64,000 bases of DNA from Pseudomonas marvdashtae (GCF_014268655.2 NZ_JABWQX020000010.1:1-64000), one strand, 5' to 3'; positions 26,801 through 38,802 are shown, counted from the stretch's first letter. Numbers and translations: made by a program. Notes: a model not told the origin generated them from the letters alone.

Positions 26801-28384
26801 TCAGTTACTGATCGCCAGGATGCTCGCCTGATACGAACCCACGAACACGTCAAAGTCTCCCACCTCGTTCTGCTCCAGCTCGGTTTGCTGGACCAAGGAC
26901 TGGCGGGCGGTTTCTTCGAACGCGGCTTGCTCTTCGGTCGACAGCGGCTGGGCGCGGAAGAACTCGGCGTGGGCCTTGCTCTGGCGCAGGGAGAACTGGG
27001 CGAAGCTTTCGCGGTGCTCGGCCATGGCGGCCAAGACCTTGGCAGACGGCGTCAGCGACGGGTCGCGGACTTTTGCCTGTTGCGCGTCGAGAGCCTGGCG
27101 ATGGGCATCACCGCCTTGGCTCTGGTCAAGCAGGGCGGCCAGCGGAGCAATCTTTTCCAGCAATTCCATGGCCCAGGCTTGCATGTCCACCGATTGGCCC
27201 TGGCGTTGCAGGTGCAGGCCTGGCTTGCGGCCTTCCTTGACCACGGTCAGGAAGTTGCTCGTAGCGTTGCTGCATTCGTTGTTTTCCAACTGCGGGCTGT
27301 CGTTGAGGCCGCAATACAACAGGAACGCATCGAGGAACCGCGACTCGGTGAGGTCGATGCCCATCGGCAGGAACGGGTTGATGTCCAGGCAACGCACTTC
27401 GACGTACTGGATCCCACGGGCCATCAGCGCCTGGATCGGGCGCTCGCCGGTATACGTCACGCGCTTGGGGCGGATGTTGGAGTAGTACTCGTTTTCGATC
27501 TGCAGGATGTTGGTGTTGAGCTGCACCCATTCGCCGTTCTGGTGAGTGCCGACTTCCACATACGGCGCGTAAGGGGTTGCCACCGCTTTGCGCAGGCTGT
27601 CGGTGTAGCTTGTCAGATCGTTGTAGCAGGGGGTCAAGCCGGCCTGGGCGTTGCTCTGGTAACCCAGGTCGCTCATGCGCAGGCTGGTGGCGTACGGCAG
27701 GTACAAGGTGTCCGGATCCAGCTGTTCCAACTGATGCGGGCGGCCACGCAGGAAGCCGGCGTCCAAGGCCGGCGAGGCGCCGAACAGGTACATCAGCAGC
27801 CAGCTGTAGCGCCGGAAATTGCGGATCAACGCGATGTAGGCCGACGACTGGAAATCGCGGTCGCTGACGTCACTGGCTTCGTCCTGCCGGAGCAGCGGCC
27901 AGAGCTTTTCCGGCAGGGAAAAATTGTAATGAATGCCGGCGATGCATTGCATGGTCTTGCCGTAGCGCAGGGCCAAACCCTTGCGGTAGACATATTTGAG
28001 CCGGCCGATATTCGAGGTGCCGTAATAGGCAATCGGGATGTCTTCTTCGGCCGGCAGCGGACACGGCATCGAAGGGCTCCACAGGTACTCGTCGCCGAGT
28101 TTGCTGTAGGCAAACCGGTGGATCTTGTCGAGGCTGCGCAGGGTGTCGGCCGGGTTGGCCAGCGCCGGCGTGATGAACTCCAGCAGCGACTCGGAATAGT
28201 CGGTGGTGATCTGTTCGTTGGTCAGCGCCGAACCCAGGGCCTGGGGATGCGGCGTCTGCGCCAGTTGCCCGTTTTCCGTGACGCGCAGGCATTCACGCTC
28301 GATGCCATGCAGGCATTGTTCGAGCAGGGAGAGGTTGGCGCGCTCGCCGAGCAGGGCCAGGCGGCGGTTTAAAAGGTCGCTCAA
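26801..28384 (-). CDS. gshA: Glutamate-cysteine ligase
   Basis: This ATP-dependent ligase makes gamma-glutamylcysteine, the committed step of glutathione synthesis. The 527-residue protein matches the gammaproteobacterial GshA family throughout: [57 protein letters not shown] placed the start at the TTG at 28384 (read as [13 protein letters not shown]), because AAGGA lies eight bases upstream; a GTG five codons earlier has no site and actually overlaps it. The gene stands alone. It gives a cysteine sink next to the taurine operon. Confidence 0.94.
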   Translation of the reverse strand: MSDLLNRRLALLGERANLSLLEQCLHGIERECLRVTENGQLAQTPHPQALGSALTNEQITTDYSESLLEFITPALANPADTLRSLDKIHRFAYSKLGDEYLWSPSMPCPLPAEEDIPIAYYGTSNIGRLKYVYRKGLALRYGKTMQCIAGIHYNFSLPEKLWPLLRQDEASDVSDRDFQSSAYIALIRNFRRYSWLLMYLFGASPALDAGFLRGRPHQLEQLDPDTLYLPYATSLRMSDLGYQSNAQAGLTPCYNDLTSYTDSLRKAVATPYAPYVEVGTHQNGEWVQLNTNILQIENEYYSNIRPKRVTYTGERPIQALMARGIQYVEVRCLDINPFLPMGIDLTESRFLDAFLLYCGLNDSPQLENNECSNATSNFLTVVKEGRKPGLHLQRQGQSVDMQAWAMELLEKIAPLAALLDQSQGGDAHRQALDAQQAKVRDPSLTPSAKVLAAMAEHRESFAQFSLRQSKAHAEFFRAQPLSTEEQAAFEETARQSLVQQTELEQNEVGDFDVFVGSYQASILAISN

Positions 28385-28563
28385 GTTGAATTCCTTCACG
28401 CGTCAGTCGCCCCAATATGGGGGTGGGCAAGACGGTCTACAAGGGTGAAGTTAAAACTGGCGTAGTCGCCTGGTTTGTATGCCAAAGGCTAGTCATCGCA
28501 ACCCACAGGGGCTTCGCCGCTGCATTCATGGCGTCGAAATTAACCCAAATCGATGACACTGAG

Positions 28564-28947
28564 CTATAGGACAGCGAACGTGCCTTGCGCTTTTGCGACC
28601 AGCTTGTCGCCTTGCATCACCTCGGCCTCGACCACCAGCGTGCGCCGCCCCGGGTGGATGACCCGGGCAGTGCACAGAACCTCGCCGTCGGACACGGCGC
28701 GAATGTAGTTGATCTTGCATTCAATGGTCGCGCTCTGCTGGTCAAAGCCATGGACGCTGGAGCAGGCCAGTCCCATGGCGATGTCCACCAGGCTGAACAG
28801 CGCGCCACCGTGCAGCTTGCCGCCACGGTTGCGCAACGGCGGCTCAAGGCTCAGGGCGACTTGCGCCACCCCGTCCCCAAGGCTTTGCAGGCGGCAGCCG
28901 AGCAGCTTGAAAAAGGCGCTTTCCACTAACCCGGCCGGCGCGTCCAT
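28564..28947 (-). CDS. PaaI-family hotdog thioesterase
   Basis: The 127-residue protein is a 4HBT/PaaI hotdog thioesterase. The signature HGGALFSLVDIAMGLA holds the catalytic Asp and the nearby RNRGGKLHGG loop. Members hydrolyse acyl-CoA thioesters; phenylacetyl-CoA or medium-chain acyl-CoA are typical, but this one's substrate is unknown. Its start overlaps the stop codon of tex by one base (TGATG), so the two are co-transcribed. About 180 bases without a gene separate it from gshA. Confidence 0.85.
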   Translation of the reverse strand: MDAPAGLVESAFFKLLGCRLQSLGDGVAQVALSLEPPLRNRGGKLHGGALFSLVDIAMGLACSSVHGFDQQSATIECKINYIRAVSDGEVLCTARVIHPGRRTLVVEAEVMQGDKLVAKAQGTFAVL

Positions 28948-31271
28948 CAGCGTTTCTTCAACTGCTTGGCGTTGGCGAACAGCGAGGCCATGGCGTTGTT
29001 GGCAGGAGCCGCCGTAGCGGTTTCCTTGCGCGGCGCGGTGTTCTGCGATTGACGTGGCGTCGAGCCAGGACGCGCACCGCGGGCACCGTCGACTTTCTCG
29101 CCCGGCGTGTCGCTCATGCGCATCGACAGGCCGACGCGTTTGCGCGGAATATCGACTTCCATGACCTTCACTTTCACCACATCACCGGCCTTCACCGCTT
29201 CGCGCGGGTCCTTGATGAACTTCTCGGACAACGCCGAGATATGCACCAGACCGTCCTGATGCACGCCGATGTCGACGAATGCGCCGAAGTTGGTGACGTT
29301 GGTCACCACGCCCTCGAGAATCATGCCCGGTTGCAGGTCCTTGAGGTCTTCGACGCCGTCCTGGAACTCGGCGGTCTTGAATTCAGGACGCGGGTCGCGC
29401 CCCGGTTTTTCCAGTTCCTGCAGGATGTCAGTGACGGTCGGCAGGCCGAAGGTTTCGTCGGTGAATTTCTTCGGGTCCAGGCGCTTGAGGAACGCGGCGT
29501 CACCGACCAGCGAGCGAATGTCACGATCGGTCTGGGCAGCGATGCGTTGCACCAGCGGGTAGGCTTCCGGGTGGACCGCAGAGGAATCGAGCGGGTTATC
29601 GCCGTTCATGACACGCAGGAAGCCTGCGGCCTGTTCGAAGGTTTTCTCACCCAGGCGCGGCACTTTTTTCAGCGCGGCGCGGGTCTTGAATGCGCCGTGT
29701 TCGTCGCGGTGGGTGACGATGTTCTGCGCCAGCGTGGCGTTCAGGCCCGAAATGCGCGCCAACAACGCCACCGAAGCAGTGTTCACGTCCACGCCCACGG
29801 CGTTCACGCAATCCTCCACCACCGCGTCCAGGCCGCGCGCCAGTTTCAGTTGGGAAACGTCGTGCTGGTACTGGCCGACCCCGATGGATTTCGGGTCGAT
29901 CTTCACCAGTTCCGCCAGCGGATCCTGCAAGCGACGGGCGATGGACACCGCGCCACGGATCGACACGTCCAGGTCGGGGAATTCCTTGGACGCCAGTTCC
30001 GACGCCGAATAAACCGAAGCGCCGGCCTCGGAAACCATGACCTTGGTCATTTTCATGGCCGGGTATTTCTTGATCAGCTCGGCGGCCAGCTTGTCGGTCT
30101 CGCGGCTGGCGGTGCCGTTGCCGATGGCGATCAGGTCGACCGAATGCTTGGCGCACAAGGCGGCAAGGATGGCGATGGTCTGGTCCCACTTGTTGTGGGG
30201 CACGTGCGGGTAGACCGTGGCGTGGTCCAGCAGTTTGCCGGTGGAGTCCACCACCGCCACTTTGCAACCGGTGCGCAGACCCGGGTCCAGGCCCAGCGTG
30301 GCCCGCGGGCCGGCCGGTGCGGCCAGCAACAGGTCGTGGAGGTTGTGGGCGAACACGTTGATCGCCTCGGTCTCGGCGTTATCACGCAATTCGCCGAGCA
30401 AGTCGGTTTCCAAGTGGGTGTAGAGCTTGACCTTCCAGGTCCAGCGCACCACTTCGGCCAGCCATTTGTCGGCTGCGCGGTTCTGGTTCTGGATGCCGAA
30501 CTGCTGGCCGATCATGCCTTCGCACGGGTGCATGGTTCCGGGCAATTCTTCACCGACCTTCAGCGCGGAACTGAGGATGCCTTCGTTGCGACCGCGGAAA
30601 ATCGCCAGGGCGCGGTGGGATGGCATGCTTTTGAGCGGCTCGTCGTGTTCGAAGTAGTCGCGGAACTTCGCGCCTTCCTCTTCCTTGCCCGCGATCACTC
30701 GGGCACTGAGGATGGCTTCCTGCTTGAGGAAGTTGCGCAGTTTTTCCAACAGATTGGCGTCTTCGGCGAAACGCTCCATGAGGATGTACTTGGCGCCTTC
30801 CAACGCGGCCTTCACGTCCGCCACGCCTTTTTCGGCATCGACGAAGCGCGCGGCTTCGGTTTCCGGGGCCAGGGTCGGGTCGCTGAACAGGCCGTCGGCC
30901 AGCTCGCCGAGGCCGGCTTCCAGAGCGATCTGGCCCTTGGTGCGGCGCTTCTGCTTGTAGGGCAGGTACAAGTCTTCGAGACGGGTCTTGGTGTCGGCCA
31001 GCTTGATGTCGCGTTCAAGTTGCGGGGTCAGCTTGCCTTGCTCCTGGATGCTGGCCAGGATGCTGATGCGCCGTTCGTCGAGTTCTCGCAGGTAGCGCAG
31101 GCGCTCTTCAAGATGACGCAGTTGGATGTCATCGAGGCTGCCTGTCACTTCTTTCCGGTAACGGGCGATGAAAGGTACCGTGGAGCCTTCATCCAGTAGC
31201 GCGACGGCCGCTTCGACCTGTTGTGGGCGTACGCCGAGTTCCTCGGCGATGCGGCTGTTGATGCTGTCCAT
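28947..31271 (-). CDS. tex: Tex-family RNA-binding transcription accessory protein
   Basis: The 774-residue protein has the full Tex/YhgF layout. An N-terminal helical part ([17 protein letters not shown]) comes first, then a YqgF/RNase H-like domain ([18 protein letters not shown]), helix-hairpin-helix repeats ([20 protein letters not shown]) and a C-terminal S1 domain ([20 protein letters not shown]). Tex binds nucleic acid and associates with transcription, and P. aeruginosa Tex has a known structure. A low-complexity basic tail of about 60 residues follows the S1 domain. The ATG at 31271 has AGGTGG upstream. Confidence 0.95.
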   Translation of the reverse strand: MDSINSRIAEELGVRPQQVEAAVALLDEGSTVPFIARYRKEVTGSLDDIQLRHLEERLRYLRELDERRISILASIQEQGKLTPQLERDIKLADTKTRLEDLYLPYKQKRRTKGQIALEAGLGELADGLFSDPTLAPETEAARFVDAEKGVADVKAALEGAKYILMERFAEDANLLEKLRNFLKQEAILSARVIAGKEEEGAKFRDYFEHDEPLKSMPSHRALAIFRGRNEGILSSALKVGEELPGTMHPCEGMIGQQFGIQNQNRAADKWLAEVVRWTWKVKLYTHLETDLLGELRDNAETEAINVFAHNLHDLLLAAPAGPRATLGLDPGLRTGCKVAVVDSTGKLLDHATVYPHVPHNKWDQTIAILAALCAKHSVDLIAIGNGTASRETDKLAAELIKKYPAMKMTKVMVSEAGASVYSASELASKEFPDLDVSIRGAVSIARRLQDPLAELVKIDPKSIGVGQYQHDVSQLKLARGLDAVVEDCVNAVGVDVNTASVALLARISGLNATLAQNIVTHRDEHGAFKTRAALKKVPRLGEKTFEQAAGFLRVMNGDNPLDSSAVHPEAYPLVQRIAAQTDRDIRSLVGDAAFLKRLDPKKFTDETFGLPTVTDILQELEKPGRDPRPEFKTAEFQDGVEDLKDLQPGMILEGVVTNVTNFGAFVDIGVHQDGLVHISALSEKFIKDPREAVKAGDVVKVKVMEVDIPRKRVGLSMRMSDTPGEKVDGARGARPGSTPRQSQNTAPRKETATAAPANNAMASLFANAKQLKKR

Positions 31272-31627
31272 AAAACCACCTGACAAATTGTGAAATCAGG
31301 CTCGCCACCACAGAAGCCGGGCTCGACGAGACTGGTTGAGCGGCCCGGGGTGCGCCGCTGCCTGGGTCAAGAGGCTGCCAATTGACCCGTTAAATTCAAA
31401 AAGTGCTGCCTGGCCAGAGGGGAAACCGCCGCATCGGTGTAACGATCCGGCACATCCTGGCGCCAAAGGCCGCGCATTATAACCAGCGTTCCGCTGTTCG
31501 GGGGCGTCGTGAAACGTGCGCTTGATAGGACGATCGCTGGAGATAGAGGAAAAATCTGCTAACAATGCACACGGTGCGTATAACGGCAGCTAAGCCATAA
31601 TGCGCGCCAAGATCAAAGGAGCTTCCT
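31272..31627. other. Divergent intergenic region between tex and ompR
   Basis: This 356-base gap must carry promoters for both tex and the ompR-envZ unit. A strong AAAGGAG ribosome site precedes ompR at about 31615-31621. No repeat, RNA gene or additional coding frame is convincing here. Confidence 0.5.
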
Positions 31628-32368
31628 ATGAGCAGCACTGCACAAACTGCTGAAGGCGAAAAAATTCTGATTGTTGATGACGATCCAGGGCTGAGCAGCC
31701 TGTTGGAACGCTTTTTCGTCAGCAAGGGCTACCGCGCCCGTACCGTACCAAACACCGAGCAAATGGATCGGCTGCTGGCCCGTGAGGTTTTCAACCTCGT
31801 GGTCCTTGACCTGATGCTGCCCGGCGAAGACGGCTTGACAGCCTGCCGTCGCCTGCGCGGTGCCAACAACCAGATCCCGATCATCATGCTCACCGCCAAG
31901 GGCGACGAACTGAGCCGTATCAAAGGGCTGGAGTTGGGCGCCGACGATTACCTGGCCAAGCCTTTCAACCCGGATGAACTGATGGCTCGGGTCAAGGCGG
32001 TCTTGCGTCGCCAGTCGGCCCCGGTGCCAGGCGCGCCGGGCAGCGAAGACGAAAGCGTGACCTTCGGCGACTACGAGCTGTCGTTGGCCACTCGCGAGCT
32101 CAAGCGTGGCAACGAGATCCACATGCTCACCACCGGCGAATTCGCGGTACTCAAGGCCCTGGTGATGAATGCGCGCCAGCCGCTGACCCGTGACAAGTTG
32201 ATGAACCTGGCCCGCGGTCGGGAGTGGGATGCGCTGGAGCGCTCCATCGACGTGCAGATTTCCCGCCTGCGTCGGATGATCGAGCCCGACCCGTCCAAGC
32301 CGCGTTATATCCAGACCGTCTGGGGCGTAGGCTACGTGTTCGTGCCGGATGGCGCCGCCAGCAAGTGA
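31628..32368 (+). CDS. ompR: OmpR-family response regulator (AmgR-like)
   Basis: The 246-residue protein has a receiver domain with the acidic pocket in ILIVDDDPG, phospho-acceptor D61 (VVLDLMLPGEDG) and conserved lysine in YLAKPFNP. An OmpR winged helix follows (LTTGEFAVLKALVMN, LSRLRR-like ISRLRRMIEPD, VWGVGYVFVP). The pair with the kinase gene downstream corresponds to P. aeruginosa PA5200/PA5199, known as AmgRS, which answers membrane stress and aminoglycosides; the assignment by synteny is from memory. AAAGGAG lies six bases before the ATG. Confidence 0.93.
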   Translation: MSSTAQTAEGEKILIVDDDPGLSSLLERFFVSKGYRARTVPNTEQMDRLLAREVFNLVVLDLMLPGEDGLTACRRLRGANNQIPIIMLTAKGDELSRIKGLELGADDYLAKPFNPDELMARVKAVLRRQSAPVPGAPGSEDESVTFGDYELSLATRELKRGNEIHMLTTGEFAVLKALVMNARQPLTRDKLMNLARGREWDALERSIDVQISRLRRMIEPDPSKPRYIQTVWGVGYVFVPDGAASK

Positions 32369-32377
32369 TCGGCGATT

Positions 32378-32456
32378 TGTAGGAGCGGGTGGCCTGGCTG
32401 GATATTTTCCAGGCGACTCGCGATCCGTCATTGTGCGAGCATCGCTCGCTCCTGCA
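32378..32456. repeat. Inverted repeat between ompR and envZ (GTAGGAGCG type)
   Basis: TGTAGGAGCG (32378-32387) and CGCTCCTGCA (32447-32456) form the outer arms (9 of 10 positions pair), with a further internal CCTGG...CCAGG pairing. This is a second intergenic repeat class, distinct from the GTGGCGAGGG one. It lies inside the operon and may lower expression of the kinase. Confidence 0.65.
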
Positions 32457-32475
32457 AGTATGTAGCGGTTATTTC

Positions 32476-33789
32476 ATGAAAACCCCTGTGTGGTTCCCCC
32501 AGAGTTTCTTCTCTCGCACCCTCTGGCTGGTGCTGATCGTCGTGCTTTTTTCCAAGGCGCTGACGTTGGTTTATCTATTGATGAACGAGGACGTGCTGGT
32601 GGATCGCCAATACAGTCACGGCGTTGCCTTGACCTTGCGCGCCTACTGGGCAGCCGACGAAACCAATCGAGCGAAGATCGCAGAAGCGGCAACGTTGATC
32701 CGGGTCGTCGGTGCCGGCGTGCCAGAAGGGGAGCAGCACTGGCCGTACAGCGAGATCTATCAACGCCAGATGCAGGACGAACTGGGCGCCGATACCGAAG
32801 TGCGACTGCGCATGCACTCGCCGCCGGCCTTGTGGGTGCGTGCCCCGAGCCTGGGGGACGGTTGGCTGAAGGTGCCGCTGTACCCTCATCCATTGCGCGG
32901 CCAGAAAATCTGGAACGTGCTTGGTTGGTTCCTCGCAATCGGCCTGTTATCAACCGCTTCGGCGTGGATCTTCGTCAGCCAGCTCAACCAGCCGTTGAAG
33001 CGCCTGGTCTACGCCGCTCGCCAACTGGGCCAGGGTCGAAGCGTGCGGTTGCCGGTCAGCGATACGCCCAGCGAGATGACCGAAGTCTACCGCGCCTTCA
33101 ACCAGATGGCGGAGGATGTCGAACAGGCCGGGCGCGAGCGCGAGCTGATGCTCGCCGGTGTTTCCCATGACTTGCGCACGCCCTTGACCCGGTTACGGCT
33201 GTCACTGGAGCTGATGGGTGAGCATACCGACCTGACCGATGAAATGGTTCGCGATATCGAAGACATGGATGCGATTCTCGACCAGTTCCTGGCGTTTATT
33301 CGCGACGGTCGCGATGAGTCGGTGGAAGAAGTGGACCTCAGCGAATTGGTGCGGGAGGTGGCCGCGCCCTATAACCAGAACGAGGAAAAAGTCCACTTGC
33401 GCCTGGAACCGATCCAGCCGTTCCCGCTACGCCGCGTGTCGATGAAGCGTTTGCTGAACAACCTGATTGGCAACGCCCTGAATCACGCCGGCACCGGAGT
33501 GGAAGTCGCTGCCTATGTTTCTGGCGACACCAGCGCGCCTTACGTGGTGCTGAGCGTCATGGATCGAGGCGCCGGTATTGATCCGTCCGAACTGGAAGCC
33601 ATTTTCAACCCGTTCACCCGCGGCGACCGCGCCCGGGGAGGGAAGGGCACCGGCCTGGGCCTGGCTATCGTCAAGCGCATTGCTTCGATGCATGGCGGCA
33701 ACGTGGAGTTGCGCAACCGCGTCGGCGGCGGGCTGGAGGCTCGGGTGCGCTTGCCGTTGGGGTTGATGTTGCCCAGGGATGCGGTATAG
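32476..33789 (+). CDS. envZ: EnvZ-type sensor histidine kinase (AmgS-like)
   Basis: The 437-residue inner-membrane kinase has membrane segments at about 14-35 and 146-168 around a periplasmic sensor region of roughly 110 residues. A HAMP domain (168-221) follows, then the H box with H231 (AGVSHDLRTPL), an N box (LLNNLIGNALNHAG) and G boxes (DRGAGID and GTGLGLAIV). It phosphorylates the adjacent OmpR-like regulator. The ATG at 32476 was chosen because the longer frame runs back through the intergenic repeat. The periplasmic part is the expected sensing domain for envelope stress. Confidence 0.93.
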   Translation: MKTPVWFPQSFFSRTLWLVLIVVLFSKALTLVYLLMNEDVLVDRQYSHGVALTLRAYWAADETNRAKIAEAATLIRVVGAGVPEGEQHWPYSEIYQRQMQDELGADTEVRLRMHSPPALWVRAPSLGDGWLKVPLYPHPLRGQKIWNVLGWFLAIGLLSTASAWIFVSQLNQPLKRLVYAARQLGQGRSVRLPVSDTPSEMTEVYRAFNQMAEDVEQAGRERELMLAGVSHDLRTPLTRLRLSLELMGEHTDLTDEMVRDIEDMDAILDQFLAFIRDGRDESVEEVDLSELVREVAAPYNQNEEKVHLRLEPIQPFPLRRVSMKRLLNNLIGNALNHAGTGVEVAAYVSGDTSAPYVVLSVMDRGAGIDPSELEAIFNPFTRGDRARGGKGTGLGLAIVKRIASMHGGNVELRNRVGGGLEARVRLPLGLMLPRDAV

Positions 33790-33791
33790 AG

Positions 33792-33862
33792 GCAGCTACG
33801 AGTTATAAGCTGCAAGCTGCAAGTTAAAGCGGTTCAGCTTGTAGCTTGCGGCTCATAGCTGC
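33792..33862. repeat. AGCTGCAAGCT-type intergenic repeat
   Basis: Outer arms GCAGCTA (33792-33798) and TAGCTGC (33856-33862) enclose interrupted copies of AAGCTGCAAGCTGCAAG and its complement-like CTTGTAGCTTGCGGCT. It fills the space between the convergent envZ and rimK genes and probably serves as a shared 3' structure. Confidence 0.65.
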
Positions 33863-33865
33863 TTC

Positions 33866-34771
33866 TTAACCTTTCCCTTTGGTCCGGGTCATGTTCGGCC
33901 CGCCATTCTTTTCCAAATGCTCGATGATGATCCCCGCCACGTTCTTGCTGGTGGTGGTCTCGATCCCTTCCAGTCCCGGCGAGGAATTGACCTCCATCAC
34001 CAGCGGCCCGTGATTGGAACGCAGGATGTCCACGCCCGCCACGGCCAGGCCCATGACTTTTGCCGCGCGCAGGGCGGTCATGCGTTCTTCCGGGGTAATC
34101 TTGATCAGGCTCGCGCTGCCGCCGCGATGCAAGTTGGAGCGAAACTCGCCTGGCTTGGCCTGGCGTTTCATCGAGGCGATGACCTTGTCACCGACCACGA
34201 AGCAGCGAATGTCCGCGCCACCGGCTTCCTTGATGTATTCCTGGACCATGATGTTCTGCTTGAGGCCCATGAACGCCTCGATCACCGATTCCGCCGCCGT
34301 CGCGGTCTCACAGAGGACCACGCCGATGCCCTGTGTGCCCTCCAATACCTTGATCACCAGCGGCGCGCCGTTGACCATCGCGATCAGGTCAGGAATGTCG
34401 TCGGGAGAATGGGCAAAGCCGGTCACGGGCAAACCGATACCGCGCCGGGACAGCAATTGCAGAGAGCGCAGCTTGTCCCGGGAGCGGGCAATCGCGACGG
34501 ACTCATTGAGGGGAAACACGCCCATCATTTCGAACTGGCGCAATACCGCGCAACCATAGAACGTCACGGATGCGCCGATGCGTGGAATCACCGCATCGAA
34601 GCCTTCCAGCGGTTTGCCGCGGTAATGGATCTGCGGCTTGTGGCTGGCAATGTTCATATAGGCGCGCAGGGTATCGATCACCACCATTTCATGGCCACGT
34701 TCGGTTCCGGCCTCAACCAGGCGACGAGTGGAATACAGACGCGGATTTCGCGACAGCACAGCGATCTTCAT
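33866..34771 (-). CDS. rimK: Ribosomal protein S6-L-glutamate ligase
   Basis: The 301-residue ATP-grasp enzyme adds glutamate residues to the C terminus of ribosomal protein S6. Family features include [18 protein letters not shown] at the start, the [17 protein letters not shown] region, the ATP-grasp loop [15 protein letters not shown] and the metal-binding [14 protein letters not shown]. It overlaps rimB by four bases (ATGA). In P. fluorescens, RimK is reported to alter ribosome function and plant colonisation. The open frame continues far upstream through rimB, but the start at 34771 matches family length exactly. Confidence 0.93.
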   Translation of the reverse strand: MKIAVLSRNPRLYSTRRLVEAGTERGHEMVVIDTLRAYMNIASHKPQIHYRGKPLEGFDAVIPRIGASVTFYGCAVLRQFEMMGVFPLNESVAIARSRDKLRSLQLLSRRGIGLPVTGFAHSPDDIPDLIAMVNGAPLVIKVLEGTQGIGVVLCETATAAESVIEAFMGLKQNIMVQEYIKEAGGADIRCFVVGDKVIASMKRQAKPGEFRSNLHRGGSASLIKITPEERMTALRAAKVMGLAVAGVDILRSNHGPLVMEVNSSPGLEGIETTTSKNVAGIIIEHLEKNGGPNMTRTKGKG

Positions 34772-35250
34772 GCAACACCTGTGGCGGAGGTAGTGGACGC
34801 CGGGAATGCCGGCTTGTCTTGAACGTATTTGATGCCTGGATTGACCACCAGTTGGCCGTCGATCAAGGCTTTGGAACCCAGCAAAAGGCGATATCGCATG
34901 GATTTGCGGCAGGCCAGGGTGAACTCGACCCGCCAGAACCGATCGCCCAGCGCCAACGTGGTGCTGATCACGTAGCGGACCTGGGCGTGGCCGTTGGAGC
35001 TCTTGATGGTCTTGCGCGCCACCAGTGGCGCTTCGCAGCGACGATGGCGCAACTGCACCACCGTCCCTAGGTGCGCGGTGAAACGTACCCATTTTTCACC
35101 GTCGCGCTCGAAGGGCTCGATGTCGGTGGCGTGCAGGCTGGAAGTGCTGGCGCCGGTGTCGATTTTCGCCCGCAAGCCAGCGACTCCCAGATCCGGGAGC
35201 GCCACCCATTCGCGCAGACCGACGACGGTCAGATGGTCAAAAGTCTTCAA
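34768..35250 (-). CDS. rimB: RimB-type retropepsin-like protease
   Basis: The protein has an aspartic-protease (retropepsin) signature, [14 protein letters not shown], and the [14 protein letters not shown] segment of the ATP-dependent zinc protease/RimB family. It is immediately upstream of rimK and overlaps it by four bases. In P. fluorescens RimB has been linked to RimK-dependent modification of ribosomes. I put the start at the TTG at 35250 (read as [15 protein letters not shown]), giving 160 residues, because homologues begin there; an ATG at 35307 adds 19 cysteine-containing residues that look untranslated. The ribosome site is weak in either case. Confidence 0.83.
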   Translation of the reverse strand: MKTFDHLTVVGLREWVALPDLGVAGLRAKIDTGASTSSLHATDIEPFERDGEKWVRFTAHLGTVVQLRHRRCEAPLVARKTIKSSNGHAQVRYVISTTLALGDRFWRVEFTLACRKSMRYRLLLGSKALIDGQLVVNPGIKYVQDKPAFPASTTSATGVA

Positions 35251-35485
35251 TAAAAACAACCTGCAATCGGCACATCGGATCGTGGGCCCGCGAATCGCGG
35301 TATTCACGCAGAATAATCACAAAATGGCGACAGTTATCTACACAGATGTTTGCGCTTGTAACCGATAGCGACCCTGGCCAAGCGCGTGGGCGGTTCGGGC
35401 GGGCATTCTATCTGTCTGATCGGATTCGTGCGCCCGACAAAAACGGTAGTACAGTTCTGGCTATTGGTTGGAATGAGGAATGGCA

Positions 35486-35890
35486 GTGGCACAAAAAAAC
35501 GAAGAGGACGACAAGGTTCGTCTCGATAAATGGCTGTGGGCGGCGCGATTCTACAAGACCCGTGCACTGGCCAAGGCGGCCATCGAAAGCGGTAAGGTTC
35601 ATCATCGAGGCGAGCGTTGCAAGCCTGGCAAAGAGCCACGCATCGGTGATGAATTCGTCATCCGTACCGGGTTCGATGAGAAGACCGTGGTGGTCGAGGC
35701 CCTGTCAATCGTGCGTCGCGGCGCGCCAGAAGCGCAGGCGCTGTATCGGGAAACCGAAGCCAGCATTGCCAAGCGTGAGGCTGCGGCGGCGCAACGCAAG
35801 GCCGGCGCCTTGGGTGTGAGCACCGATGGCAAGCCGAGCAAGAAACAGCGACGGGACCTGTTCAAGTTTCATGGCAGTAATAGCGATTAA
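35486..35890 (+). CDS. hslR: S4-domain RNA-binding heat-shock protein Hsp15
   Basis: The S4 RNA-binding domain covers about residues 8-70 (VRLDKWLWAARFYKTRALA and VHHRGERCKPGKEP). A basic tail (KPSKKQRRDLFKF) follows, as in Hsp15. Hsp15 rescues 50S subunits that carry a stalled nascent chain after heat stress. The ATG at 35480 lies only one base after GAGG, so the GTG at 35486 (seven-base spacing, 134 residues) is the more likely start; annotations may use either. It diverges from rimB and shares the neighbourhood with hslO, another stress chaperone. Confidence 0.9.
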   Translation: MAQKNEEDDKVRLDKWLWAARFYKTRALAKAAIESGKVHHRGERCKPGKEPRIGDEFVIRTGFDEKTVVVEALSIVRRGAPEAQALYRETEASIAKREAAAAQRKAGALGVSTDGKPSKKQRRDLFKFHGSNSD

Positions 35891-35910
35891 CATGGCATTG
35901 AGGTTGCCCC

Positions 35911-36002
35911 GTGGCGAGGGAGCTTGCTCCCGCTGGATGGCGCGGCAGTCACAAAATCTTGCGGTCGCTACGCAACCGAGCGGGAGCAATCTCCCTCGCC
36001 AC
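35911..36002. repeat. REPIN-like long inverted repeat, GGGAGC variant
   Basis: The arms are 35911-35934 and 35979-36002, matching at 23 of 24 positions (AAG versus AAT). They enclose 44 bases between hslR and hslO, genes on the same strand. Confidence 0.88.
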
Positions 36003-36130
36003 AACAGCACTGACATGCAGACAGGCGCTCAGCCCTTCCCGTCAGGCAACATCATGCCTTGCTTGGAACCCACCCTGAATGCCCATAAAATGCCCGCCAT
36101 CATTTGTCATCACCTCAGATACCAGACCCT

Positions 36131-37033
36131 ATGACTGATTTACCGGATACCGACTACACCCAGCGTTTCATCTTCGATGACAGCGATGCTCGTGGCGAAT
36201 TGGTGGCGCTGGAGCGTAGTTACGCCGAAGTCCTCGCCAAGCACCCCTATCCGGAGCCGGTCGCGCAAATGCTCGGCGAATTGATGGCGGCGGCGGCGTT
36301 GCTGGTGGGTACCTTGAAGTTCGATGGCTTGCTGATTCTGCAGGCCCGTTCCGAGGGCCCGGTGCCGCTGTTGATGATCGAATGCTCCAGCGAGCGCCAG
36401 ATTCGTGGCCTGGCCCGTTATCACGCCGAGCAGATCGCCCCCGACGCGACGCTGGCCGATATGATGCCCAACGGCGTGCTGGCCCTGACGGTCGACCCGA
36501 CCCAAGGCCAGCGCTACCAAGGCATCGTCGATCTCGACGGGGCGACGTTGGCCGATTGCTTCACCAACTATTTCGTCATGTCCCAACAGACCAACACCCG
36601 TTTCTGGCTCTACGCCGACGGCCGGCGCGCCCGTGGTCTGCTGCTGCAGCAACTGCCCGCCGACCGCATCCGAGACCCGGAAGATCGCGATGCCAGCTGG
36701 CAGCACGTTACCGCTCTGGCCAGCACCTTGAGCGCCGATGAATTGCTGGGCCTGGACAACGAAACCATCCTCCATCGCCTCTACCACGAAGAGCAGGTAC
36801 GCCTGTTCGAGGGGCAGCCGTTGCGCTTCGAATGCAGTTGCTCTCGTGAACGTTCCGCTAATGCGCTGGTCAGTCTGGGTCTGGAAGATGCGCAGCAACT
36901 GGTGATCGAGCATGGCGGGGCCATCGAAGTCGATTGCCAGTTTTGCAATGAGCGCTACCTGTTCGACGCGGCGGACATTACGCAATTGTTCGCTGGGGCG
37001 GGTGTCGACACACCGTCAGATACTCGTCACTAA
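36131..37033 (+). CDS. hslO: Redox-regulated chaperone Hsp33
   Basis: The 300-residue protein is the Hsp33 holdase. The N-terminal substrate-binding domain includes [20 protein letters not shown] and [16 protein letters not shown]. The zinc-binding redox switch is complete: C235 and C237 (FECSCS) with C269 and C272 (DCQFCNERY). Under oxidative and heat stress these cysteines oxidise, release zinc and activate the chaperone. The ATG at 36131 gives family length. It stands between hslR and pckA, an order I recall from other pseudomonads. Confidence 0.96.
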   Translation: MTDLPDTDYTQRFIFDDSDARGELVALERSYAEVLAKHPYPEPVAQMLGELMAAAALLVGTLKFDGLLILQARSEGPVPLLMIECSSERQIRGLARYHAEQIAPDATLADMMPNGVLALTVDPTQGQRYQGIVDLDGATLADCFTNYFVMSQQTNTRFWLYADGRRARGLLLQQLPADRIRDPEDRDASWQHVTALASTLSADELLGLDNETILHRLYHEEQVRLFEGQPLRFECSCSRERSANALVSLGLEDAQQLVIEHGGAIEVDCQFCNERYLFDAADITQLFAGAGVDTPSDTRH

Positions 37034-37151
37034 AACGGTTCAGCGCAGGTAAATCTCCTAGCAAACGCCGGTTTTACGCCGTACTGACGGGAGGGCCCTA
37101 CTTTTTTTGGGCTTTTCTGGCATAATCCGGCCCACTTTTTTCGGGTAGTAG

Positions 37152-38756
<1,605 letters not shown>

Positions 38757-38775
38757 GGTTTGCTTCAAAAATGAG

Positions 38776-38802
38776 AAAGCCGCCCTTCAGGGCGGCTTTT
38801 TT
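38776..38802 (+). terminator. pckA intrinsic terminator
   Basis: The stem AAAGCCGCCC (38776-38785) and GGGCGGCTTT (38790-38799) has a TTCA loop and runs into a six-T tail (38797-38802). Confidence 0.93.

Noticed and set aside
29049..31199. Open frame of 716 codons antisense to tex
   Set aside because: Tex domains are clear on the minus strand; the antisense protein has no recognisable motif.
34772..35092. N-terminal extension of RimK by 107 residues
   Set aside because: It lies inside rimB, and the [12 protein letters not shown] start matches the family exactly.
35334..35639. Minus-strand frame overlapping hslR as a possible third rim gene
   Set aside because: It is antisense to the clear S4-domain coding sequence and has no start signal.
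37107..37126. Possible -10 CATAAT upstream of pckA
   Set aside because: No acceptable -35 element lies at a suitable distance, so I do not call a promoter.
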